Source: Ferruginibacter sp.
GTDB lineage: Bacteria > Bacteroidota > Bacteroidia > Chitinophagales > Chitinophagaceae
DNA: 64,000 bases
Direction: 5' to 3'
Assembly: GCA_025963635.1 (NCBI GenBank)
Contig: JAOQAK010000041.1
Location: 1-64,000 of the forward strand
The first letter of the stretch is position 1. Every line of letters starts with the position of its first letter. Shown one piece after another: positions 18,360-26,346 of this stretch. The notes below the pieces were generated by a model that was not told the origin of the DNA, did no database searches, and saw only the letters and a program-made list of their open reading frames with translations. Both the position numbers and the translations under genes were made by a program.

Positions 18360-19994
18360 ATGCCAATACGAATGCAGGATGATCCGCAGGATGGACCCGA
18401 TTTTAATGATAGCAATTCTTCCGGGGGAAGAGGTGGCGGGTTTGGTGGCGGCGGTGGTGGGTTGTTGAGTTTTCTTCCATTACTATTGGGCTTGTTTGGG
18501 GGTGGAGGAAATCGCGGTGGTGGTCGTGGCGGAGGCTGTGGTGGAAAAATGATCTTACTGGTGATCGTAGCTGCGGCAGCGTATTTTTTCTTTTTCCGTG
18601 GCTGCGGTGGGATGGGTGGTGGAGGTGGAACCGTTTCCAATGTTGTTCAAAATCTTTTTTCTCCAAGCGGGTACAGCTTCAGTCCGGAAGAATTTAAAAA
18701 AGCAAACGTTTATGAGGGCCTCGAAGCAGATAATACAAAAAATCCTTTACCCGAAAGTGTTTCCCTGTTGCGCTTTGCACCAGATCGTCAGAACCAGGGA
18801 AAGCAGGGAAGTTGTGTGGCCTGGAGCAGTGTGTACGCGGCCCGTACGATTGTTGAAGCTGCATCCACCGGGCAAAGCGGTAACAGCACCGCCTACAGCC
18901 CTGCCTTCGTTTATAACCAGATTGGATTGGAAAATTGCCAGGGTGCCTATATTCAGCAAGCGATGGAATTTATGACCAACAAAGGTGTGCTGCCATACAA
19001 CGATTTTCCTTATGACGACCAGGATTGCAGCAGGAGGCCCACTTCATCGTTGGAGGATAAAGCAGCCCAAAACCGTATGCATGGGTTTACCCGGTTAACA
19101 GATGGGGAAAGTGTAAACGGCATCAATGTTCGGGCGGTAAAAGAACATCTTGCAAAAGATGCGCCGGTAGTTATTGGTATGATGGTAGGCGGAACCTTTA
19201 TGCAGGATATGATGGGTAAGCAAATGTGGTCGCCCAGTGAGGAAGACCGAAGCCAGATGGGTTTTGGCGGTCATGCCTTGTGCGTGATTGGTTACGACGA
19301 CCGGAGGCAGGCATTTCAGATTATGAATAGCTGGGGACCGGAATGGGGAGAAAATGGGGTTGCCTGGGTAAGGTATGCAGATTTCAAAGAATTTGTAAGA
19401 GAGGCTTACGGCATCGATCCCATGCCTAAACGCGGGGCGGCTTTAAACGTGGCTTTCGAATGCACCATCGGGCTCGTGAAAAATGAGGGCAAACAATACA
19501 TCCCATTAAAGCTAAAAAACGAAAATGTTTTTGAATCGGTGGGTACGGTTGCCCCGGGAACCGCTTTTAAAATGGAGATTAAGAACGCTACTGAATGTTA
19601 TATTTATATTTTCGGGCAGGAAACCGATGGAACGAGTTACACGCTTTTCCCGTACCCTGATAAAACAGATCCTGCTAAAACACAGTTTTCTCCTTATTGC
19701 GGCATTACCGGTTACCGGCTATTTCCAAGAGGAAAAAGCATGGTACCCGATGCGGTTGGAAATAAAGACCTGTTCGCCGTAGTAGTCACCAAAAAACCAA
19801 TCGACTGGTATGCAACCAATGCAGCCATCAGCAAAAGTTCGGCCCCTGATTATGGAGGTAAAGTACAGCAGGCATTACAGGAAAACAATATGGCAGATGT
19901 TGGTTTTGCAACCGGGAACGGAGGAACCATCAATTTTAAAGCGGGTAGTGGTCAAAAAAATGCCGTTGTTTGTGTGGTAGAGGTAAATAAGTAG
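18360..19994 (+). CDS. Membrane-anchored papain-like (C1 family) cysteine peptidase
   Basis: This protein of 544 residues starts with an acidic head and a Gly-rich low-complexity stretch (residues 20-63), then a membrane helix KMILLVIVAAAAYFFFF. The peptidase C1 domain follows: oxyanion Gln 146, nucleophile Cys 152 in KQGSCVAWSS, His 305 in GGHALCVIGYDD and Asn 323 in IMNSWGPEWGENGVAW, so the catalytic set is complete. The C-terminal 150 residues resemble the DUF4384-like beta domain seen in other bacterial proteins (IFGQETDGTSYTLFPYPD). The substrate is unknown. It lies 100 bp after pbpC, and two genes from an alpha-2-macroglobulin that traps proteases, so a shared envelope role is possible but unproven. 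The stop codon lies inside a palindrome. Confidence 0.9.
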   Translation: MPIRMQDDPQDGPDFNDSNSSGGRGGGFGGGGGGLLSFLPLLLGLFGGGGNRGGGRGGGCGGKMILLVIVAAAAYFFFFRGCGGMGGGGGTVSNVVQNLFSPSGYSFSPEEFKKANVYEGLEADNTKNPLPESVSLLRFAPDRQNQGKQGSCVAWSSVYAARTIVEAASTGQSGNSTAYSPAFVYNQIGLENCQGAYIQQAMEFMTNKGVLPYNDFPYDDQDCSRRPTSSLEDKAAQNRMHGFTRLTDGESVNGINVRAVKEHLAKDAPVVIGMMVGGTFMQDMMGKQMWSPSEEDRSQMGFGGHALCVIGYDDRRQAFQIMNSWGPEWGENGVAWVRYADFKEFVREAYGIDPMPKRGAALNVAFECTIGLVKNEGKQYIPLKLKNENVFESVGTVAPGTAFKMEIKNATECYIYIFGQETDGTSYTLFPYPDKTDPAKTQFSPYCGITGYRLFPRGKSMVPDAVGNKDLFAVVVTKKPIDWYATNAAISKSSAPDYGGKVQQALQENNMADVGFATGNGGTINFKAGSGQKNAVVCVVEVNK

Positions 19995-20021
19995 AGACGC
20001 GATGTATTGTTGCGTCTGTAC
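19991..20021. repeat. Palindrome overlapping the C1 peptidase stop codon
   Basis: The arms are GTAGAGACGC (19991-20000) and GCGTCTGTAC (20012-20021), one mismatch, with an 11-nt loop. The TAG stop lies in the left arm. There is no T tract of terminator quality. Confidence 0.7.
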
Positions 20022-20047
20022 AAAAATGCACCCCACAAATAATTACC

Positions 20048-20539
20048 ATGCATCCCCAAAAACAACAATTTATCAACCTGGTCCGCCATCCGGTAAAATT
20101 CCGGATATTTCTATTGTCCAAATTGCCCAGCGCATTTTTCAGTGGTGTAAAGGTGAGGTATATCGATGCAGCCAAAACGGAAGTGTCTGTACCTTACAAA
20201 TGGTTTTCGCAAAATCCTTTTAAATCTACCTATTTTGCCTGTCTTGCTATGGCCGGAGAGATGAGTACCGGCCTGTTAGGTATGCTGCATACGCATCAAT
20301 CCTCACCGCCTATATCTATGTTGGTAATTGGCCTCGAAGGGAAATATTATAAAAAGGCAACCGGACTTACTACTTTCACTTGTGAAGATGGGGAAGCTAT
20401 CAATGCTACTATACAGGATGCAATTAATAGCGGTGAGGGGCGCTCCATCAGGGCAAAATCTGCCGGGAAAAATGAGGCGGGTGAATTGGTTGCGGAGTTT
20501 TTTATTACCTGGTCGTTCAAGGCAAGAAAGAGAATATGA
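20048..20539 (+). CDS. DUF4442 (hotdog-fold, thioesterase-like) protein
   Basis: This protein of 163 residues belongs to the DUF4442 family, a hotdog fold related to PaaI/YbgC acyl-CoA thioesterases. Signatures are LPSAFFSGVKVRYIDAAKTE, VPYKWFSQNPFKSTYFACL and AMAGEMSTG. No substrate can be assigned from sequence. It starts 54 bp after the C1 peptidase stop, on the same strand, beyond the palindrome. Confidence 0.85.
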   Translation: MHPQKQQFINLVRHPVKFRIFLLSKLPSAFFSGVKVRYIDAAKTEVSVPYKWFSQNPFKSTYFACLAMAGEMSTGLLGMLHTHQSSPPISMLVIGLEGKYYKKATGLTTFTCEDGEAINATIQDAINSGEGRSIRAKSAGKNEAGELVAEFFITWSFKARKRI

Positions 20540-20735
20540 AGTAAAAGAAATTGATGATCGACCACGCTTGTATTGTATAAATGTCGCTGCTAGTAAAATT
20601 TTAATTTTTCTGGGTTTGTTGTTCATCAAATTACTGCTGGTAAAATCTTAGTCACCACACTGCTATCTCCTGAACACTTGAACGGTTAATTTTATTTCAA
20701 AAATACCTTTCGATAACGGCTCCTAATGGTTTGGC

Positions 20736-20785
20736 GTACAAGAGGGCGATGCAACGATGCTGCTATGAAATACATTTGCCGGGAC
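20736..20785 (+). repeat. Dispersed 50-60 bp repeat, copy 1
   Basis: It starts GTACAAGAGGGCGATGC and ends TTGCCGGGAC. A second, inverted copy lies at 40761-40818. The outer parts match; the middle differs. Confidence 0.5.
20771..20778 (+). promoter_or_regulatory. Possible promoter, -7 element TACATTTG
   Basis: This exact TAnnTTTG match lies 85 bp before the metallo-hydrolase start. It sits within the dispersed repeat, so it may be a repeat feature and not a promoter. Confidence 0.35.
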
Positions 20786-20863
20786 AAAAAGTCTTATAAA
20801 TACGATTGCAGAGTTGCAACTGCCGCCTCCTTTTGACTACCTTCAATTCTTAAATCACCAACG

Positions 20864-22267
20864 ATGAAAATTGCTTTTCACGGCGCTGCCAGAACCGTAA
20901 CAGGTTCCAAACACCTGCTCACTTTAAATAATGGCAAAAAGTATTTGCTCGATTGCGGTATGTTCCAGGGCATGGGCAAGGATACGGACAGGCTGAACCG
21001 CAACTGGGGCTTTGAACCATCGGAAGTTGACTGCCTGATTTTATCACATGCGCATATAGATCACAGTGGGTTGATACCAAAATTGGTGAAGGACGGGTTT
21101 AATGGGAAAATATTCTGTACGCCGGCAACAAAAGAACTCACAGGCGTGCTGCTTGACGACTCAGCCTTCATCCAGGAAAATGAAATCAAATACGAAAATA
21201 AACGGCGGGCACAAGATGGATTACCTTATCTGAAACCTTTATACGATACAGCAGATGCAATGGCCGCGATGGATCATTTTGTAACGGTGGAATATGGTAA
21301 CTGGTTTACCATTGATGAAAATATTGAATTGATGTACACAGATACCGGCCATATTATCGGCAGTGCGGCTGTGCATTTAAAGATCAGGGAAAACGAGGTT
21401 ACCCGGCAATTGACTTTTAGTGGGGATGTGGGCAGGTACAATGACGCCATCTTAAGATCGCCTGAAACATTTTCTCAATCGGATTATATTTTGCTCGAAT
21501 CTACCTATGGCAATAGTTTGCATGATGTGCAAACCACCACGCCGGATATGCTTTTAAAATGGATCGAAAAAGCCTGCCTCCAGAAAAAAGGCAAACTCAT
21601 CATGCCGGCCTTTAGCGTAGGAAGAACGCAGGAAATTTTATATGCGCTCAATCAACTGGAACTGGAAAGAAGACTTCCACCGATTGAATACTTTGTAGAT
21701 AGTCCGCTGAGTGTAAAAGCTACACAGATCGTAAAAAATTATCCTAAGTATTTTAATAAAACCATTCAGAAAATATTGGAATCAGATGATGATCCATTTT
21801 CATTCAAAGGAATGAAATTTATCAAAACGGTAGAAGAATCCAAATTGCTCAATTTCCGCAATGGGCCTTTTGTTATCATTTCAGCAAGTGGCATGGCAGA
21901 TGCCGGGAGGGTAAAGCATCATATCAGTAATAATATCGAAAACAGCCGCAATACAATTTTGCTGACAGGCTATTGTGAGCCGCGGTCATTGGGAGGTAAA
22001 TTGCAGGCAGGAAGCAAAGAGGTAAATATCTATGGCGTTACCCACGAAGTGAATGCAGAGATCGGTTCTATACGGAGTATGAGTGCCCATGGTGATTATG
22101 AAGACCTAACCCGGTTCCTTAGTTGCCAGGAAGTAAAAAAAGTAAGAAAGTTGTTTTTGGTGCATGGCGAATACGAAGTGCAGCAGGCTTTTAAAATACG
22201 TCTTTCGAATAAAGGCTTTGATAATGTCGAAATACCTGAAATGCATTCGGAAACAGAATTGGCCTGA
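20864..22267 (+). CDS. MBL-fold beta-CASP metallo-hydrolase (RNA processing type)
   Basis: This protein of 467 residues has the metallo-beta-lactamase fold with a beta-CASP insert and a C-terminal RMMBL segment, as in CPSF73/YsiA-like ribonucleases. The zinc motif is LSHAHIDHSGLIPKL; further ligands come from DTGHIIGSAAV, TFSGDVGRYNDAIL and VHGEYEVQQ. beta-CASP motifs B and C are visible as IISASGMADAGR and GYCEPRSLGG. The start MKIAFHGAARTVTGSKHLL is typical of the family. It acts in the cytoplasm, most likely as an endo- or exoribonuclease. A bidirectional terminator and a convergent tRNA gene follow. Confidence 0.92.
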   Translation: MKIAFHGAARTVTGSKHLLTLNNGKKYLLDCGMFQGMGKDTDRLNRNWGFEPSEVDCLILSHAHIDHSGLIPKLVKDGFNGKIFCTPATKELTGVLLDDSAFIQENEIKYENKRRAQDGLPYLKPLYDTADAMAAMDHFVTVEYGNWFTIDENIELMYTDTGHIIGSAAVHLKIRENEVTRQLTFSGDVGRYNDAILRSPETFSQSDYILLESTYGNSLHDVQTTTPDMLLKWIEKACLQKKGKLIMPAFSVGRTQEILYALNQLELERRLPPIEYFVDSPLSVKATQIVKNYPKYFNKTIQKILESDDDPFSFKGMKFIKTVEESKLLNFRNGPFVIISASGMADAGRVKHHISNNIENSRNTILLTGYCEPRSLGGKLQAGSKEVNIYGVTHEVNAEIGSIRSMSAHGDYEDLTRFLSCQEVKKVRKLFLVHGEYEVQQAFKIRLSNKGFDNVEIPEMHSETELA

Positions 22268-22286
22268 GCAGCTGATACAGGTGCAA

Positions 22287-22322
22287 TAAAAAAGAGCCTT
22301 CAAGATGAAAGCTCTTTTATTT
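22287..22322. terminator. Bidirectional terminator between the metallo-hydrolase gene and tRNA-Glu
   Basis: AAAAAAGAGC, a 14-nt loop, then GCTCTTTTATTT. It has T-rich ends on both strands, so it can serve both convergent units. Confidence 0.85.
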
Positions 22323-22324
22323 CG

Positions 22325-22396
22325 TAGCACGTACGGGATTCGAACCCGTGATTCCTCCGTGAAAGGGAGGCGTCTTAACCCCTTGACCAACGCGCC
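22325..22396 (-). tRNA. tRNA-Glu (UUC)
   Basis: This cloverleaf of 72 nt is read on the minus strand. The acceptor arm is GGCGCGT / ACGTGCT with two G-U pairs, followed by a D arm with GTC...GAC, anticodon stem CCTCC / GGAGG with loop CTTTCAC (anticodon TTC), and T arm ACGGG-TTCGAAT-CCCGT. CCA is not encoded (the genome has CGA after the discriminator A). Anticodon TTC reads GAA and GAG. It has its own promoter with both -33 and -7 boxes, and ends at the bidirectional terminator. Confidence 0.96.
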
Positions 22397-22411
22397 GTTA
22401 TTTTCGGACGG

Positions 22412-22442
22412 CAAAGATAGTATTGCATAGTTGATTCACAAA
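22412..22442 (-). promoter_or_regulatory. tRNA-Glu promoter (TTTG-N19-TATCTTTG)
   Basis: On the minus strand TTTG (22439-22442) is followed by 19 bp and TATCTTTG (22412-22419), the full Bacteroidota sigma-ABfr consensus. It is the best complete promoter in the window and starts about 15 bp before the tRNA. Confidence 0.8.
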
Positions 22443-22563
22443 ATTTTTGCAGAATTTAATTTACTGATCTTTAATAATCATACTGGATGAGCAATGAATA
22501 GCTTTGTGCTATTGTTGTAACCGAAAGAATTTGTATTCGTATCATTCCTACCCTTAACATAGA

Positions 22564-23250
22564 TTATGCTTCGTCATCTTCCAGCAGATCAGGCCTTCTT
22601 TCCTTTGTTCTTTGCAAGCTTTGCTCCATTCTCCATTGATCGATTTTGGCATGATTGCCACTCATTAAAATCGTTGGTACCTGCCAATCCCTGAATTTTT
22701 CGGGGCGGGTGTACACGGGGGGAGCTAATAGATTATCCTGGAATGAATCAGTTAATGCAGAGGTCTCATCATTTAACACGCCGGGAATTAACCGGCCGAT
22801 AGCATCCACCAGCACTGCTGCTGCCAGTTCGCCGCCGCTTAAAACATAATCGCCGATGGATACTTCCCTGGTAATAAAATGGTCTCTTACTCTTTGATCG
22901 ATGCCTTTATAATGTCCACAGATAAGCAGCAGGTTATTTTTCATTGAAAACTGGTTGGCCATAGATTGATTGAAAGTGTCGCCATCGGGGGTTAAAAAAA
23001 TTACCTCATCATAGACGGTTGTTTTTTGCAGGCTTTCAATAGCATTCACCAGGGGTTCTATCATCATTACCATGCCTGCCCCGCCGCCAAACTGGTAATC
23101 ATCTACCTGCGCCCTCGCATAAGTGGTATGATCTCTCAGGTTTACAAGGTTGATTTCCAGCAGGCCCTTATCAATGGCCCTTTTCATGATTGAATGCGCA
23201 AAGGGCCCCTGCAGTAAATCAGGCACTACGGAGATGATATCAATTTTCAT
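22564..23250 (-). CDS. trmD: tRNA (guanine37-N1)-methyltransferase
   Basis: TrmD methylates G37 next to the anticodon, using S-adenosylmethionine, and so prevents +1 frameshifts. This copy has 228 residues, the normal length. It shows the SPOUT knot: [31 protein letters not shown] and [16 protein letters not shown] with [14 protein letters not shown]. The C-terminal helical part ends in a short acidic tail. trmD is often near rpsP-rimM-rplS, but here it stands alone between tRNA-Glu and the S4 gene. A TACATTTG -7 element lies 42 bp upstream of the start. Confidence 0.96.
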   Translation of the reverse strand: MKIDIISVVPDLLQGPFAHSIMKRAIDKGLLEINLVNLRDHTTYARAQVDDYQFGGGAGMVMMIEPLVNAIESLQKTTVYDEVIFLTPDGDTFNQSMANQFSMKNNLLLICGHYKGIDQRVRDHFITREVSIGDYVLSGGELAAAVLVDAIGRLIPGVLNDETSALTDSFQDNLLAPPVYTRPEKFRDWQVPTILMSGNHAKIDQWRMEQSLQRTKERRPDLLEDDEA

Positions 23251-23291
23251 CAGGATGGTATAATGTTATTTGTTATTAAAATGTGTTCAAA

Positions 23292-23299
23292 CAAATGTA
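23292..23299 (-). promoter_or_regulatory. Putative trmD promoter, -7 element TACATTTG
   Basis: This is an exact TAnnTTTG match on the minus strand, 41 bp upstream of the trmD ATG. Confidence 0.55.
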
Positions 23300-23462
23300 G
23301 TGGAATAAGTTTATCGTGAATGGTCAATGGTGAATAGTAATATTCCCGATTCATAATAACAAATCGATCCGTCAATTTATCCTTAACATAGTGCTGGTAA
23401 CTTTTTAGTAGATGCCCTGCTCATTTATATTATTCGTGCATTAGTGGCTATAGGTTTCAAAC

Positions 23463-23852
23463 TCAGGGATGGCCACCCATAAAGCCATCGAGGTCACGCT
23501 TGTCTTTTTTTGTGGGCCTTCCTACCTTGCTCATTCGTTTGCCCGTATGGAACACAGCCGCCTGGAACTGGATCCGGTCGAGTTCATCGGGCGGGGTAAT
23601 GTCGGTATAATATTTTATTGCCTCGCTGTATTGCACCCTGTGATCCAGTAAGCCGGTGACCTTTATTACCCAGCGTTTGGCCTCTGTTTTAACTTCAAAC
23701 TCATCACCAATATTTACCGTTTTTGCAGCCTTTATATTTACACCGTTTAGTTTCACTTTGCTGTTATCGCAGGCATCTGCGGCCTGGCTTCTTGTTTTAA
23801 AAAGCCGGATAGCCCACAGGTATTTATCGATACGAATTTTTTCTGCTTCCAT
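23463..23852 (-). CDS. S4-domain RNA-binding protein (Hsp15/HslR-like)
   Basis: This protein of 129 residues begins with an S4 RNA-binding domain: IRIDKYLWAIRLFKTRSQAA, then KVKLNGVNIKAAKTVNIGDE. The fold and length fit the HslR/Hsp15 group, which in E. coli rescues stalled 50S subunits that carry nascent chains. The C-terminal 40 residues are basic (GKRMSKVGRPTKKDKRDLDG) and probably contact RNA. It is a cytoplasmic protein, divergent from the DPP-IV gene with 79 bp between the starts. Confidence 0.9.
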   Translation of the reverse strand: MEAEKIRIDKYLWAIRLFKTRSQAADACDNSKVKLNGVNIKAAKTVNIGDEFEVKTEAKRWVIKVTGLLDHRVQYSEAIKYYTDITPPDELDRIQFQAAVFHTGKRMSKVGRPTKKDKRDLDGFMGGHP

Positions 23853-23931
23853 CTAGTAAAATTAATTCCTTTTCTTTTTATTGTGCCTGCGATAAGGCTA
23901 TTTCCTTAATTTGCCGGTCTAAATTTCCTAT

Positions 23932-26112
23932 ATGCAAGTCAACCGGCCCTTTTACCTGTTAATCCTTTTCTTTGTCATCAACCAGGTTGCCTCCGCTCAA
24001 TTCCGCAATACCACCCAATGGACCGCCGACGGAAATGGCATCTACCAATACAAGGAAGGCAATATCGTTAAAATAGATATTAAGACCCAGTCCGAAACTC
24101 CGGTGATCAAAAAGAGTCAATTGGTCCTTCGCGGAGGCGACACATTAATGCCTGAAGCGTTTAATTTTAGCAGCGACCATAGTAAACTCCTGTTATTTAC
24201 CAATACCGCAAAGGTGTGGCGTTACAATACAAGGGGTGATTATTGGATCCTCGATATCACCACCAACAAATTAAAACAACTTGGAAAGGGTAGACCTGCT
24301 CAATCATTAATGTATGCAAAGTTTTCGCCGGATGGCAGAAATGTGGCTTATGTAAGCGGGCACAACTTATTTGTAGAAGCCCTTGCATCCAATATCATTA
24401 AACAGTTAACCTTGGATGGCACCCGGAAATTGATCAACGGTACATTCGATTGGGTATACGAGGAAGAATTTGGTTGTCGGGATGGTTTTAGGTGGAGCCC
24501 CGATGGATCCAAAATCGCCTATTGGCAGGTGGATGCTACTAAAATCCCGGATTATTATATGCTGAATACCACCGATTCAAATTACTCGCAGGTGATTCCG
24601 GTGGAGTATCCCAAAGTGGGAGAAGCGCCTTCCCCGGTAAAGATCGGCGTGGTGAGCATCACTGGTGGTGTTACCAAATGGATGCATATTGCCGGAGATC
24701 CGCAGCAGCATTATCTTCCCAGGATGGAATGGAGCAATGCAGGCACATTGATCGTGCAGCAGCTTGACCGGAGACAACAGCAAAGTGAGTTGTTTTATTG
24801 TAACGTGGCCAATGGAAGCGCTGTACCATTCTATGCCGAAAAAAATAATAACTGGATTGAGGTGAAAAGCTACTGGAACGACGATGATCCAACGGGGTGG
24901 GAGTGGATCAATGAAAAGAAAGCTTTTATTTGGGTAAGCGAGAAAGATGGCTGGCGGCATTTGTATAAAGTGAGCAGCGATGGTAAAAAAGAGGAATTGA
25001 TCACCAAAGGCAAATACGATATTGCTTCTATTGAATGTATTGATGAAACTTCCAATTACATTTATTTTATGGCCTCACCGAGCAATGCCACGCAGCTTTA
25101 CCTCTTTAGGATAAAGATGGATGGGAAGAGCGACGCTGAACCGGTTTCAAACCTGGGCTTGAAGGGCACCCATCATTATGTTATTTCGCCGGGCGCAAAA
25201 TGGGCAAAACATAGTTTCAGCAATTACTTTACACCCAAATCAGAAGAATGGGTGAATCTGCCTCTTTATATTCAACAAAATAACAGTCGTGCCGCTACAG
25301 CAATCAACCCTGTGGTGCCTAATAGCACAATACAATATACTACAGTAACCATCGACAACGGAGTTGAGCTGGATGCATGGATCAACCGCCCAAAAAATTT
25401 TGACAGCACAAAGAAGTATCCTGTTGTTTTTTATGTGTATGGCGAACCTGCTTCTTCCACTGTTGCGGATGAATATGGTAACCATCAGAATTATTTGTAT
25501 AATGGAGATATGAGCGAGGATGGTTATTTCCAGGTAGCGATCGATAACCGTGGAACACCTTCTCTTAAAGGAGCGGCCTGGCGAAAGGCGATCTATAGAA
25601 AGATTGGTACCATCAATATTGCAGACATGGCGATGGCGGCAAAGAAGATACTGGCTAAGCCATATTTTGATAAAGACAGGGTAGCGGTCTGGGGATGGAG
25701 CGGCGGAGGATCTTCCACCCTAAACCTGATGTTTCAGTTCCCGGAAATTTTTAAAACGGGCATTGCTATTGCGGCTGTAACCAACCAATTGTTCTATGAT
25801 AATATCTACCAGGAGCGCTATATGGGATTGCCGCAGGAAAATAAAGAAGATTTTATAAAGGGATCACCTGTGACCTATGCCAAAAACCTGAAAGGAAAGC
25901 TATTGTATATCCATGGTACAGGTGATGACAACGTGCATTACAGTAATGCAGAACTGTTGCTCAATGAACTGGTCAAATACAATAAGCAATTCCGGTTTAT
26001 GGCTTATCCAAACCGCACCCACGGACTTAGAGAAGGGGAAGGTACCGGGTTGCATCTTGTTACCCTGTACACAAGCTTTTTAAGAGAGAATTGCCCTCCG
26101 GGAGCGAGATAG
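23932..26112 (+). CDS. Dipeptidyl peptidase IV-like S9 family serine peptidase
   Basis: This protein of 726 residues has a signal peptide (MQVNRPFYLLILFFVINQVA) and is probably secreted to the periplasm or surface. The N-terminal eight-bladed propeller (DPPIV_N) covers roughly residues 80-440, including the YVSGHNLFVEAL and WVYEEEFGCRDGFRWSPDG segments; the latter holds the double Glu that grips the substrate N-terminus. The C-terminal alpha/beta hydrolase has the triad Ser 590 (GWSGGG), Asp 665 (GTGDDNVHYSN) and His 697 (NRTHGLREGEG), all intact. It releases N-terminal dipeptides, preferably X-Pro. It has no type IX sorting domain. A bidirectional terminator separates it from gldJ. Confidence 0.95.
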   Translation: MQVNRPFYLLILFFVINQVASAQFRNTTQWTADGNGIYQYKEGNIVKIDIKTQSETPVIKKSQLVLRGGDTLMPEAFNFSSDHSKLLLFTNTAKVWRYNTRGDYWILDITTNKLKQLGKGRPAQSLMYAKFSPDGRNVAYVSGHNLFVEALASNIIKQLTLDGTRKLINGTFDWVYEEEFGCRDGFRWSPDGSKIAYWQVDATKIPDYYMLNTTDSNYSQVIPVEYPKVGEAPSPVKIGVVSITGGVTKWMHIAGDPQQHYLPRMEWSNAGTLIVQQLDRRQQQSELFYCNVANGSAVPFYAEKNNNWIEVKSYWNDDDPTGWEWINEKKAFIWVSEKDGWRHLYKVSSDGKKEELITKGKYDIASIECIDETSNYIYFMASPSNATQLYLFRIKMDGKSDAEPVSNLGLKGTHHYVISPGAKWAKHSFSNYFTPKSEEWVNLPLYIQQNNSRAATAINPVVPNSTIQYTTVTIDNGVELDAWINRPKNFDSTKKYPVVFYVYGEPASSTVADEYGNHQNYLYNGDMSEDGYFQVAIDNRGTPSLKGAAWRKAIYRKIGTINIADMAMAAKKILAKPYFDKDRVAVWGWSGGGSSTLNLMFQFPEIFKTGIAIAAVTNQLFYDNIYQERYMGLPQENKEDFIKGSPVTYAKNLKGKLLYIHGTGDDNVHYSNAELLLNELVKYNKQFRFMAYPNRTHGLREGEGTGLHLVTLYTSFLRENCPPGAR

Positions 26113-26288
26113 ATCGACGGCGATGATGTGGATATTTATTGAAGCTATGACATTGTGATAGAAATATTGTGATGTTGAATTATTGTGGTGTTCGGGTGGG
26201 TACTCAATTAGAGATTACTAGCTTGTGTTTTTATGACTTTTGATAAATTCTCAGGCTGAATGATAGGTTAGTGAAGCGCCTTTGAACG

Positions 26289-26323
26289 AAAAACGGCAAG
26301 GGGTTTAAACCCTTGCCGTTTTT
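26289..26323. terminator. Bidirectional terminator between the DPP-IV gene and gldJ
   Basis: The perfect stem AAAAACGGCAAGGG / CCCTTGCCGTTTTT, followed by T-rich sequence on both strands, lies between convergent genes. Confidence 0.93.
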
Positions 26324-26346
26324 ATTTATTTTAACCTGGTTAGAGA

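Larger units (their letters stand above)
20540..20863. other. Gene-free spacer upstream of the metallo-hydrolase
   Basis: The spacer of 324 bp contains a dispersed repeat at 20736-20785 and a TACATTTG element (20771-20778). I see no gene in it. Confidence 0.5.

Noticed and set aside
18311..18640. Proline-rich leftward open frame
   Set aside because: It is the reverse-strand shadow of the glycine-rich head of the C1 peptidase.
26152..26189. ATTGTGAT words repeated three times after the DPP-IV gene
   Set aside because: Spacing is irregular (14 and 16 bp) and the sequence is simple; no second copy was seen in the window, so a repeat family cannot be supported.
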